Notes under the pieces: generated by a model
Database searches by the model: none
Told to the model about the DNA's origin: nothing
The model's input: only the letters and a program-made list of their open reading frames with translations
Translations under genes and position numbers: made by a program
Shown: positions 51,911 to 64,000 of the stretch, one piece after another
Numbering within the stretch: position 1 is the stretch's first letter
Layout of the letters: each line of letters opens with the position of its first letter
DNA from: Lineus longissimus
Taxonomy: Eukaryota; Nemertea; Pilidiophora; Heteronemertea; Lineidae
Reading direction: 5' to 3'
Length of the DNA stretch: 64,000 nucleotides
Assembly (NCBI RefSeq): GCF_910592395.1
Contig: NC_088318.1
Span: forward strand, 1,240,001 to 1,304,000

Positions 51911-52964
51911 CTGACAATGGCTTGTGGTATTCGACTCGATGACTCGACGACGCGATGACTCGATGACGCGATCAAGTTGGAATCTTTTTAAAGAATATCA
52001 CTGCCTGGACTGTAATTTATACATAGAATCATAAGTGGAGGAAAATAAAAAAGAACTGATCATTACCAACCCCTTTCCAGCTGTTTTCACCGTATCTAAT
52101 CCGACCATTTTTCGTTTCCTACAAGTTCGCATTTTTGATAAAACCATGCGCCATGTTGCTATGCAAGCTTACCGTCAATACAGCTGAATACACCTAAATA
52201 TAGCTGGTTCAGATCAACCTCCTACCCAGGTTCTTTACGAGCAGAAATTCCAATGTTAAAATGACACGCGAGTTCCTGGAGACAAGGTTGGCTCTGGATA
52301 TCCGTTCAGCACGGCAATATTAAATGTCCTATACACCTTTCCAGAAATGGGGCGCTGAGTGTCCGAAATAGTGATGTCATAAGGGGAAACTAGGCCTGTG
52401 GTGGAGGGACAAAGGAGATAGTCATGGTTGACCAACACACTTGGATGCCTTTAATGACGGACAAGGGGGAAAAAGTTAGTTCCAATGCAAGCCACCAATT
52501 TCGGAAAGCATGTATAGGGGCTGATGTATTGGGGGGGGGGGGGGGGGCAGATGTCAAGGGGCGGAAGAGGGACTGAGTGACTGAGTCTAAAAAACTGCAC
52601 ATATGCGAAATTCCGATTGTTGACAGACTACCACATGACATCTGACATTGGCCACTAGAAGCTTGTTTGTCAATTAAATCTCCGGTCATTTTGCATGCTA
52701 TGAAACTTCCGCGAGTCCTTTAAATATCAAAATCAATCGCGGGGACCAATCTTCAGTGGCCATGGCTGGGGGGGGGGGGGCACATCCTTCTACATACCGT
52801 AGCTGGGTATGGGAAGGCCGAGCTAAAACCTCTGCTGTTGCAGCGGTAGCCCGGAGACCAGGACCATGGGATTCCGTATTTTAACAAAAATCCATAGCAA
52901 CGATCGCGTCATCGAGCCATCGCGTCGTCGAGTCATCGAGTCGAATACCACAAGCCCTGACAAT
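51911..52964. mobile_element. Non-autonomous DNA transposon with 55-bp TIRs and 8-bp TSD
   Basis: The element spans 51919-52956 (1,038 bp). The left TIR (51919-51973, beginning GGCTTGTGGTATTCGACTCG) and the reverse complement of 52902-52956 differ at 1 of 55 positions. The identical 8-mer CTGACAAT flanks both ends (51911-51918 and 52957-52964), a clear target-site duplication. An 8-bp duplication is typical of hAT, P or Mutator-like elements; the GG terminus is not the usual hAT CAGGG, so the superfamily is open. The inner TIR consists of short GATGACTCGA-like subrepeats. There is no transposase ORF; G-homopolymer runs occur at about 52530 and 52769. Confidence 0.9.
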
Positions 52965-55900
52965 CACCAAGATGGAAGAACTGATTTCGTTCATGTCTAA
53001 GCTCACACCACAAGAGTATATGACTTGTTTCACCACAAAATCATGATTACCAATACAACATAGTCAACATTGGTGATAGAGAACTATGCAAACTAAACAG
53101 GACAATGTAAACACCACGCAAAATAGCTGTTCAAACAACTTCACCCAAATATTTTCAATATGACTGACATCATCAAGTACTTCAAGCAAGTACTAATGGC
53201 AGCTTATTGCTATTCATCAGTTGAGTCATCGCTCCTAAATAAACAGTTTACTATACATGAGTCTACATAACTTATAGGTCAATTTAGAATGAAACAACAG
53301 GTCTATTTCACCCACTAATACATACATGTTCTTTGTTTCGGTTGATTGATGTTGGTAAGGCAGTTGAGACCAGGGCCTCATCATGAGTTGTGATTTATGC
53401 GCACAACAGTTGTAGCAAGGGGACCTGCTCTGGTAGATGGCATGAGTTCACAGTGTTGGCTTGGGCAGCAGTTCCTAAAGCTTGCACCAGGTTTTAAACC
53501 ATGGTCACAACGCACAAAGCCAGGTCATCATTGCTGCAGAGAATGCAGAGAATGCAGCGAATGCCAAATGTTTGATTCAAGCTTTGGGAGGAAAGGCAGC
53601 TCATGCCCAAGGTTTAGAGACAACCCTATTTTTAAGCACACCTTATCCGATACCCCATATGATCAGCACCCTATTGACCCCCAACCAGGGCACCAACAAC
53701 TGACATTCCTGTCCACTGACCGATCTCTGACCACTGACATACCATGTTTCCACAAACCATCACCGAAAGTTTTCTTTTATATTTCGGCAACAAACCAACA
53801 GGCCACTTTTTCACCGAATGATTTTTACGCATTCTGACCACAACTTACAAGCCCTCCTTGGTTTGATCATCTAAGTTGTTAGCCACTCATACACCACTGA
53901 ACACATCATGTTTATACCTGGTGTTATTAGAATGCTAAGCCTTTGTTCAGTCACCTTGGATTATAATCAAGCCCCATACGCACCAATTAGTAGCTATTCA
54001 TACAGACCAACATGGCTTGACAAATTCCCTTTCTATACAAAGTGTGATTAGGCCTATATGTTTTAGATATTTTTGTTTTTGTAGGAGTTTCACTTGGACA
54101 TTCGTCAATGTGTGGTCAATGAATTGGTCAATTATCATTCTCACCTTTAGCAGATCAATGATCTGTGTACATTTCTGTCAAAATTGTACAGTTGTTGTTG
54201 ACCAACACATACAGGTGGTAACATATACAAGTGACCTACCAATACATTCACCTGCATGCCCTCTTCCTATCTTGTGTCACTTTCAGCAGCATCAACAAAA
54301 CATCCCTGGTTGCCCACACAATATTGACCCACCAAAGCTAGGTTGATGACTGACCTTAGGGTGTTGGGAGGTCGTCTTCCTCGAATACCAGAGTCTGTCA
54401 TATACTCCTCCCCTTGCACACGCTTCATAAGCTCGGTGTTGCACTGAAGTTTAGGATGGGGGTCGATGGTTCAGGACACTTTGATTGGACAGGAAATGAT
54501 GCCCTGATCATGACCTTTGCTGCTGGTAGGACAGGTCAGCCTAAGGTAGTTCAATCCTTCCTGTCAGTTTAGAACAATGAAACTATCAAATATTCAATCG
54601 ATGTCATGTTCATGACCAATGACAGTGTGGACTGGACAGGCCCATGATCAGCTTCTTGGTCATGGGGAGGGGCGAAACACCTCTTTTGCCCCTTACCCAC
54701 CCCGCTACAGCCCTGCTGTATATCAAGTCCTTCCTCAGGAAAGAAAATGCTGTAAGGACCAGTTTCAGGGCAAAACTCAGTCGACATCTCTGCAGCAAAC
54801 AGCTACAACCAATGTCAGTGTATTCGAGGTCACAAAGAGAGAGGACTTTTAAAGCACAGCTCACGAAACCCTTTAAGAATTTTGCCCATTTCTACATTCA
54901 AGAGAGTTAAGAAACATGACTTACCGCCTGAAGTTCCCAGAAGATAAGGCCTAAACATCTTACAATCCTAAATCATCTCTCAGGGCACCCCAAATGTGAG
55001 ATTCAATTGGAAAATAGGCAGATATGATTGTATTAGGCTTCACAAAGTGGGTTCTATCCACCTTCAACCACGGATTAGAGAAATTGTTTCTGATTAGAAG
55101 CCGATGTCCAACCTTACTTAACCTGAGCAAATTGTACAGTTATGTACAGCAAATGTACATGCTATTGGTTCACCTTTGGTGTTTATCCTTTACTTGGTTT
55201 TATGCTTAGCCTTTACAATGGGGTTGTCCCTTGAGGTACTGAGAGGATTAAAGGCATAAAAACACCACATTTAAACAAAGTGAGTTATGACCCCTTTGTG
55301 TTTCAAGTATGTTCCACAGTAAGCCGTTTATGGTTTATAGGCTAAGTCTGTGGACCAAGTTAGGAAAGTACTAGAAATGAAATAAACTTATTCAACAAGC
55401 ATGGGCAAGGAAAATCCATTATATGACTTCTTCAACAGATTTCAAATAACTAAACATGTATTAAGAGCGCTGAAGAGGTCTGATCAGCTTATGGCTGGGT
55501 TGGTAAGCAAGTTTCTGGGCAGATCACCTAACAATTCTATCTGAGTTATAGTGTTTCCTTGTTAAGAGCACACTCATGCCTTTTTGACGTATGATATATC
55601 AACAGAAGAGGACAGAAAAGTCTCAGGATGATGTGTTGGGGTTTGGATATGCTGCATGGTTACATGCTGTTGCCACTGATGGACCAGGGGTACACCCTGG
55701 GTGTATGAGTACACACCTACATGCAGACTATTTGACCCATGAAAATTATCATGATGCTACGCAATCCTACTTCAGTGCAAGTGTTTCCCGAAATCCTCAG
55801 TTGTCCTTCCCTCAAAACATCATAACTGTGTAATGATACACATCAAACAAACTCTCCAATATTTGCCCAAGGGCGGCAGGAACTGATCGCCACTTGTTGG

Positions 55901-58900
55901 CAGATGGCAAACATGGAGGACTATGTCAATAAGAATAAGATCAGATCACACAAAGACAAGGATACACAACTGGTGCAAAAGATGATCAACTATGCCCAAC
56001 AAAGGGCTGTCAAATGGCTCTCTTTTAGTGACAACATGGAGGTATGGTTCCCCCTTCACACCCATTACTCTTAAAATCATTTTAAGCCAACAGTTTTCAC
56101 CCACACTGTCAAATGGCCAAGTCAAACTGTAGAATTTCTGCCCCCCAAACAAGGTTGTGAGTGATGATACCCCTACTCCCACCTATGTGAGATCTGAAGA
56201 ACTAAATATCCTAAAGGGAAATCAAATGATTGAGTTGTTTTGAATTGAGTAGAACATCAATGTGCGTGCAGGGCTTAAGATCATAACAGTAAATCCATAG
56301 TTTTGTATAAAGGTCGGAGTTCCAAGCAATCATCTACAACAGCTTCTTAACCACAACATTCTCATTTCAGTACAATAATCTAATCAACAGGCGACTATCT
56401 ACTTGCACCCATGGTAACATTCAAAACAGGTTACTCAAATTAAAATCAGTTGGAATGAATCTCACTGGTAACTGGCGCAGAGCTAGCTAGCTTTGGTGGA
56501 CTGCCAGAAAGCCTGCAATTAGTCACTGAACCACCGACTGGGAAACTCTATTGACTTGGCAAACCATACCCTACCATTGACCAAGGAAATATCATGGCAG
56601 TCTGAAACCTGTTGCTTCAGTGGTGCCCCCAAAAGAGATACTGGTAGGATATCAATGGATACTAACTTCTTCAGATAAGATAGTCAAGGTTTTGTTCAGA
56701 ATCAGACACTTTAACACCAGCAGTAGTCGGAAACAAAGAAATTGAGCAAGATATCAGTGTGGCAAGTCTAGTTGACTAGGATTGTTAGCTGGAACAATCC
56801 GGCCAATGCTATAGGATAGCTTCCCAGTCCATACCCTGGGTAGAAGTATCGCTGAGCTAGAGAAAACAAAGTACGGTAATGGAAAAAACAGTAACCGTAA
56901 TTCAGCTCGGAAACATGTTAGCTTTGGTCGGTTGCCAGAGAAGCGTAGCATACCCATCGCGGCTGGGATAGCTTCCCACAAACAAGAACTCACTGGATAA
57001 ATCACCTGAACTAGAGCTGGCAACCTCGACTATCAGATAACAAGGTAGTAAATGTGAAGACCGAGAGATAAACTATGCTCAACCTTTCTGAGGTGATGCG
57101 CTGACTGGCAGCCAAGGTCACCCATGAGGAGAATTCATGCAATATATCACAAGTTCCCTCGCATGACTTGGGCCGGATAGTCAGACCTTTCACATCACGC
57201 ATAAGACCTTTCCCAAGACCAGATTCTACCCAACAAGATGCTACCAGCCCCGTTGGCCAAAGACCTTTCGTCAATTTCTTGTTGAAGTGTCAAGTAGATT
57301 TGACAATAGCATTGACAACTCACAACTTTGACAAAACATTGGCAGTTTGTTTCCTGCAGCGCAAAAAGGCAGCAGACATGGTTAGACTTGAACAATCATA
57401 ATCAGTCCTCACATGAGGAATCAAGAGGTCCTCGAAAGTGAGAATAAGATGAAGAAGAACGACCTACCCTGCTCCTCTGAGACAAAAATTTGTGGTTCTC
57501 CCCACCACATCATCCGGGTGAAACACCGATTAGATGACTGGTTTGCTCTATGACAAGATTCCTACCAATGCAAGATAATCCAGGGTTGACTGAAACTTGA
57601 CTTGACGATTGTTCTGATTATAATCCTTCCCCAAATGCCATGTTTTCATCCAAGACCAGAGTAGATGAAGAGCTCTAGACTACGTCCGTAGACTAAAGCT
57701 GGTGGTGAAACCTGCAATTCATGTTCAGGTAGTGGAGTCTGAGAGGTAAACACTGTAACCACATCTACACGAGGCCAAAGAAAATGGTTTTCTGCCATGT
57801 CTAGGTTTACAGGGATGGAAGTCCCAGGCTATACACAATATTCTGACCTTAACCGAGACTAAGACACAGCCAGACTTGCCACAGGCGAAGCTCCACACAT
57901 CCTAAGCCCAGACCTAGCATCCAGTCATGTAATGCATTATTGCATTACTGACCCAATGAACCAGATATGGATCTGCACTAGGATACCTGCTGATGAACCA
58001 AAGAAGCAAACCATGTTGCCTGTCTAGCACGTGGAGGAGACCCACTTCATCACCACCAGGTATGCCAAGAGAATACTTCCCAGATGCAAGAAGTTTTCCC
58101 AGATGGATGAACTCATATGAGAAACTTTTGAAATAATCATTTACAGGTTTGCCTGTTTCAACCTGGATCGCCACATCTGATCAAATCAATCCGAATTGTC
58201 TTCTCGAATAACTGTAATTTGTTCTCTAATAATGATGAAATCACCGCCAGTTTGCTCACAACAACATGGGTTAAACATAAGACAACACTTTTCTACCAAG
58301 ATATGTTTGAAATGTGATCATCCAAGTCGTCAACCAAACGACCTCTGTCCTATGGCAATGACACTGAGTCGACCCTGACAAGACACGCTTGCCACTTCCG
58401 TTCCTCATAGAATTAATTATCCTTTCATGAACACTGACAGCCCCTTATGAGGATTCGGCCCGCAGGTGGTCTGCTTTTGTTCGTGATAATCGAGGCGATT
58501 GATCCAAGGTGATGGGAATTACTCATCGGATCGTGAGCCGAGGATCTGACACCCGGAGCAGACAGTGATTCATGTCCTTGACGAGATAGCTCACTGATTC
58601 AGGTGTTCGCCACGAATTAAAAAATTCAAGAGTCGATCTGTCATAAATGGCAATAATGAATGCAGGAGGTACAAGAAACTGCCATATCGGCCTTCCTTTC
58701 CTCGACGAATCCATGAGCTGATCTGTCCAGCAAGCTATGTACCAATGTTGTCAGTTCACTTTCTCAATCCTAGATGGCTGCACTGCAGTCACGAGTGGCT
58801 GGCTTGGCCAACAACAATATCATAGTTCAGGAAGGCATCAAAGAGACAAATCGAGTCAAGGACATGTGAACCTTTTTTTCTATGATTGCACTTTGAAAAC

Positions 58901-59900
58901 CAATCGGGCTTCAGCAATTAGGGCTTGCTGACAGCCCAGTGACAGTGCTACAATGGCCGCCTGATCAATAGACAGCCATATTACCGCTTGAAAATAATCA
59001 CCTATCACATGACATTGGAGGTGTTTGTCTAATAGTCACCTGACTAACCGTACCGCCTCTCTCGCTATGAGATTCATATTTCTAGTCCATGATGAAAAGA
59101 TTGCCACTTGAAGTATAGTCATTCCACAGAAAATGCTGGGAGTGGCCTTTTTTCCAATATTAGAAAAAAATTGAGGTGTTGTTTTGACTGAGCTGTCTCA
59201 CTACTAATTATGTATGACGTGGCATATTTACCAATGGTTAGTCTTTCTGTACACCACACTAGTATACACCTCATATGCAAAGAACCCTGTTCACATTACA
59301 TCGATAAGACACAATGTCATATTGATGTTGAACCTGACAAATCGCCTCGCACCCGTCGTAATGAAGACACCCAGACCCCGACGGGATATGAAGTAATTTC
59401 TCTGATTACTCGTGGCTGAGGGCAGGTGGGTGTCATGTCCCTCTCGTGGCTATAATCGTGTCTGAACACGGTATCAACTAGACAAATCAATAGGCTCTGG
59501 TGAAGACCTTCTCTAATTAGGCTGCAAGACATCAATGGAGAGAGATGATCACAAAACAGGCAATTGATTATCACGCTTCGTATATACGGGATTGAGAAAC
59601 ATTCATTGTTCAAAATAACTCTTGGCAATAGTCCTCAAAGGAGTCTTCGCTCCATGTTACTGGCCACATTATGAGTGATATATTAGCCTTTATAACTGGC
59701 CATTATGAGACTGCTAATCCCACAATGCTAGTCCATCTCAGATCAATCAAGTTGTCATGTCTAATCTAACTATCAGGAATTACAGGCTGTAATGGACGGA
59801 CGCTGTTGCCAAGTACAACTACAGGTTACAACAGAGTCATACTTGCTGCAATGGGACGGGCGGACAGGGCCGACAGGGCGGGCAGGCGGGGGGCAACACC
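52965..59900. other. Gene-empty stretch
   Basis: About 7 kb without a supported exon. Open frames such as 53397-53837 (+) lack family motifs, introns in phase or codon bias. Most likely intronic or upstream DNA of GSE1. Confidence 0.45.
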
Positions 59901-60372
59901 CAACATCAGGTTACAACACAGAGGAAAGAATAGCGCAAGACCTGATAGATTTTGAGCTCATGCCATAGATCTGAGAAGACTGAGACTCATAACCAAAAGC
60001 TACTGAGAGCTGTCCCCAACATCAGGTTACAACACAGAGGAAAGAACAGTGCAAGACCTGATAGATTTTGAGCTCGTGCCATAGATCTGAGAAGACTGAG
60101 ACTCATAACCAAAAGCTACTGAGAGCTGTCCCCAACATCAGGTTACAACACAGAGGAAAGAACAGTGCAAGACCCCAAACTGATAGATTTTGAGCTGGTG
60201 CCATAGATCTGAGAAGACTGAGACTCATAACCAAAAGCTACTGAGAGCTGTCCCCAACATCAGGTTACAACACAGAGGAAAGAACAGTGCAAGACCCCAA
60301 ACTGATAGATTTTGAGCTCGTGCCATAGATCTGAGAAGACTGAGACTCATAACCAAAAGCTACTGAGAGCTG
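59901..60372. repeat. Tandem repeat, 116-122 bp unit, four copies
   Basis: Units start at 59901, 60017, 60133 and 60255 with CAACATCAGGTTACAACACA and end ACCAAAAGCTACTGAGAGCT. Copies 3 and 4 share a 6-bp insertion (CCCAAA), showing the order of duplication. A G-rich lead-in (59838-59893, GGGCGG and GGCGGGG runs) precedes the array. Confidence 0.95.
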
Positions 60373-63300
60373 CAGCAGAATAAGCCACGAAGGAAACAAC
60401 GCTGATAGCACAGAAGACCTATACCTAGAAATGTAATCACTAACACCACTCAATTTAAATTACAGCGCCCCGCCAAGACGATATTTGATCGCTCCTTAGA
60501 GATTTTAATCCTGCGAACGCAGAATTCAAATGACTCCATTTTGAATGGCTTCTTCCTGAGACGTGAAGTCTTCGTTAAGCTTGAACACTAATTGCTACTT
60601 GCAGTAATGAAGGCCATCTCGTCTTCAGTTGACACACGTTGTGTCGTTTGTTGGAAAGTCATATTTTTTATCTCGCGGTACTTTAAATTAAGAAATATTG
60701 CACAGGGTAATGTCAGGTCGATTGCTAATAACATTGAAAGCACAACAGATATAAGTAAGATAGTTGGAAGAGTAAATGTCTCCTACCAGACTTGTGTGTT
60801 TCAACATGGACCTTCAAATTCGACGACTTACCTAAATGAAAGGACAAACAGAATGGTTAGCTTCTAATTACGATTGGGCAGTTCATGTAAGGGGAAAGAG
60901 ATGTTATCTACACCACAAGCTTGGCTTCTATTGGCTCATGGAAGCTGCGTTTAAGGTTTTACTTTGCTGATAGTGACACTGATGATGGAAGATTTATTCT
61001 CAACGCATTATCGTTTCTAACTATCCTGTCCTGACGCACCACTAGGTCCTAACAACAGAGGTACGCTGGGTGCGTTTTACGAAGTTGAAAGGAAATAGAA
61101 ATGGTTGAAATGAAACAAACATTGGCATTCCTGTTAATAGAAGGCAGCTACTACCCTGGAGAAAGTTGGCAGTTCCTGCTGAAGAAATGTTTTCTTTTAG
61201 TTGGCAAAAGCATGAGTAAAATGACTCAGGACAAAGAATACACTGTTTGTGGGTGAAAAGTTGACGCAAACCATAATGAAATCATTGTAATTTCCGCAGG
61301 GAACATATCTTTTTGTAAGAGACAAAAGCTGAGTGTGAAAGAATAACGCCGTGGAACGAGACGATGGGCAGGAGGAAAGAAGGGCCAGAATGTTATCAAT
61401 CTTTGTTACACCTACGCCGCAGGCTGGGTGGGGATACAACATCGAGATTCCGAGCTCATAGGATATCTGTCACACATGGCAGAAGTCTCCAGAGTTCGTG
61501 ATACCATCTAATTAAATTTACGTCTCGAAATGGCGGCGAGTCTTGCTCACGCAACGGAAATATGACACCACATCTCATCATATCACATTATCGCACAATT
61601 CAAAGAATAAACGACAAGGATCTTAAGTGTACAAGGTTCTGGACGACATTTAATATATCAGTCACACGTAACCATGGAAACCAATCACACCGTTATGGCC
61701 GACACAAAGACGTGAGAAATCTTGAATGCGGGTGTAACATGATCGTTATTTTTGATCCCGCTAATTCACAGCAATTTGATATGATGGCGACCTGTGGAGC
61801 GTGTCTATAGCGATCTTATAATTAGCAATTGCGGTCTCGGGTCAAATAGCAGTTGGTGAGGATCGATTGTGATCGATTTGTGACAAAATATTCGATTTAC
61901 AGAATCAGTGGCGAACAGAATCGTTTGTGATCTAGTATTGGGTAAGGCTGGAATCAAGTCAAAGAGTCGACTGCCAGGTGATAGCAAGGTGTTTGGACCA
62001 ATTTCAAAACCATCAAGCCGCAATGGTTCAAAAGCATTCAAAAACGTTGATCAGCACCATGGCACCATTGCGCAAGAGCGCTAGACTTGTGATCAAACTG
62101 TCACGGGTTCAAAGTTTGACCAGTGCAACACTCTCTCAGCTGGCCTAAAACTGGCCTAAAACAGCCACAACTACAAAACGGCCAATAACTAGCTCTGAAA
62201 GAACCCTCTGCCTGGCTGACACGAGCCATCTTACATCCCCTCCCAAGTGTTCCGCTGGTCACATGACCCTACCGCTACAGTCAAGCACAATACCCGTCCA
62301 TTAGACAGTCACATCAAACGCTGCCTCCCAAAGAAGACTGCCTTCCACCATTAACGGCTTTTTTCTGTTAGCGACGTCGCAAAAGATCGCTCGCCATCTT
62401 GGAAGTATCGTGTGACACTGAGGGGTTCTGTGTTTATTGATGGTGCGTATGGGGAGTTTGAGTGATGTATTTTCTATGAATCACCTTGGTTAATTGCTGT
62501 TGCTTTCGTTGTGCCTTCGTGCGTGTTTTTTCAAGATTACGTGTCTTACGTGTTGAGGAGAATTCATTTGCGAGCTTTCTACGAGACATCAATGGGAGTT
62601 ATTGATGTTTGCTCCCTGGGTTAGGGTGATAAATTAACAAGGCAAATCTTTGATGTAGGGCAACCATATTTGTGTTACAGACACATCTTTAGGTGGAACA
62701 AGAATAAGAGGAATTAAGACACTATAACCCAACAAGCTGAGCTGACACAAGGTGTTCAGGTGATTTCGGGTTGATTCTCATCTGACGTATACTGCATATC
62801 TTATGGGTCCTCATCAATGACAGTTGGGAATAAGAACCAGCCACATTGTAAAACCATACGTTACCACCCTCATGAAGACGATGACTACAAAAATTGCAAA
62901 ACGACCTCTTAAACTTTACACTACACAGCAAATGGAACATTAACGACACCTTCCACTGCGATCAATGAAAATAATCCTCCCTCGGGAATCCACCCAATTC
63001 AACGCGCTCTCTGATAACCCATCCCCTGTGCCTCACCATTCCGTATGCGCCAGTTAATGTAATGAAGAACAAGATCACATCTGCCTGAGGGGACAACCAG
63101 CGATATTAATATTTTCTTCATAAAAACAAAGACAGTCGAGAGAGGGATGGAGTGACGCTTCCTACTACTAAGTGGATGCTGAAACAACTTTTTGCCTCAT
63201 GTTATGATAGCCCGACTTCCATGGTTAGTGTCACTCTCTGAGGCTAAAACCAAAGTTGTGTCATGTGAGGTGCCAAGTGACAAACCCACTATGCTTGGAT

Positions 63301-64000
63301 ATCAGTTCGACATCTTGACCACTACAACACATCACCCCTCGGTTGCTTTCAAAAGGCACCTTCTTCAAACCACTGTTGTAAAACAGAATTACCCACCAAA
63401 AAGCCTCCGTACAAACTGTTAGAGATGTCCCCAAGAGACCGGGCTTCAATCTCTTATCACTACACATGCGCAGGGAGATGCATGTGTGCACAACATTCAA
63501 GTTGTCTTCCCCAGAGCCTCGTGAGTCCACAGCTGGGTAATGAAGCCAAGCAAAACCATAGAAACCAGTGATATTGATCTGGCAAACAACATATGTGTTA
63601 CAGCCACTTACCATTGATTCAGATGGCACCAAACAAACATAGGACCATCACGTTTATACTCAACAGAGCACAACCACGAGTCAATGTAGAGCGGTTTCAG
63701 ACGTTATTGAGTTGACATCAGGGGAACTATGGAGTACATCAGACGTTGTAATCAGATCGTTTCTGTTACTGTGACAGCACTATATTTACTCTAATATTGG
63801 TTACAATGGGTGAGCTGAGGTGGAATATTGACCACAATTTAAAATGGATCTATTCAAGCCATCTGGCAGAGGCATATAGTTTTTTTAACTATTTCGTTGC
63901 AGAAGTCATTTTTGGCCTGTATCAACCCATGCTGGGGACAGCAATGCTGAACAGTGGTGACATCTATACGAGAGTTCAAACAACTCAAAAGGATCGCCAT
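60373..64000. other. Gene-empty stretch to the window edge
   Basis: No exon chain recognised on either strand. It includes a SINE-like fragment at about 62060-62160. A CAAGATGGCG match to the YY1 motif on the minus strand near 62393-62402 might mark an upstream transcription start, but nothing else supports that. Confidence 0.45.
62060..62160 (+). mobile_element. tRNA-derived SINE fragment
   Basis: An A-box-like TGCGCAAGAGCGCTAGAC (62069-62086) and a B-box-like CACGGGTTCAAAGTTTGACC (from 62101) are spaced as in pol III promoters. No complete tRNA fold is possible. A short duplicated ACTGGCCTAAA follows near 62147. Confidence 0.5.

Noticed and set aside
53397-53837. 146-codon plus-strand frame with a Cys-rich RECRECSECQ stretch
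   Set aside because: No recognised domain and no linked exons. The Cys stretch comes from a short GAGAATGCA tandem repeat and the rest has no coding signature.
61530-61564. Plus-strand ATGGCGGCGAG as a possible start codon or promoter
   Set aside because: The frame stops after eleven codons and no in-phase splice donor follows.

Overview
This window is animal nuclear DNA. Genes are split by GT-AG introns, exons are short, introns are long and rich in repeats, and the proteins match families shared with vertebrates. The repeats suggest a marine invertebrate, most likely a mollusc or another lophotrochozoan: core repeats carrying a GACCTCTGTGACCTTG motif, a GAC microsatellite and a pearl/HINE-like 3' hairpin, plus tRNA-derived SINE fragments. 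That assignment is inference; the species cannot be fixed from this sequence. All exon models below were built by eye from splice signals, reading phase and recalled family sequences, with no alignment run.

Layout. 1-538: minisatellite of 70 bp units. 540-4,200: mostly non-coding, with possible coding remnants on the minus strand. 4,232-7,491 (+): complete nine-exon ZFAND1, a 270-residue protein with two AN1 zinc fingers. 9,029-14,247 (-): PDCD6 (ALG-2), a penta-EF-hand calcium sensor, tail-to-tail with ZFAND1. 15,222-16,100 (+): an atypical Rab-like small GTPase, head-to-head with PDCD6 across a shared promoter region that carries a CRE palindrome and ETS sites. 16.1-20.9 kb: 3' UTR and intergenic DNA. 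About 20.95-25.13 kb: a large degenerate array of hairpin-forming units. 27,552-41,973 (-): eleven coding exons (about 1,400 residues) of GSE1, a subunit linked to the CoREST/HDAC co-repressor complex; its 5' end was not found. 42-64 kb: no convincing exon, probably the first intron(s) and upstream region of GSE1, holding several mobile elements and tandem repeats.

The most interesting observation is in PDCD6. The exon for the first EF-hand is present in three diverged, intact copies of exactly 62 nt with the same phase. The last exon, which encodes EF-hand 5 and the C-terminus, is present in two diverged copies of exactly 102 nt, each with its own stop. A 62-nt exon cannot be included twice without breaking the frame, so the arrangement predicts mutually exclusive splicing and up to six isoforms differing in the first calcium site and in the dimerisation hand.

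Other notable points: the Rab-like GTPase lacks the catalytic glutamine and the NKxD motif; GSE1 has a long RDSH/His-rich repeat expansion and two IKQE SUMO-consensus sites; and a 1,038-bp transposon at 51.9-53.0 kb has 55-bp terminal inverted repeats and a perfect 8-bp target duplication.
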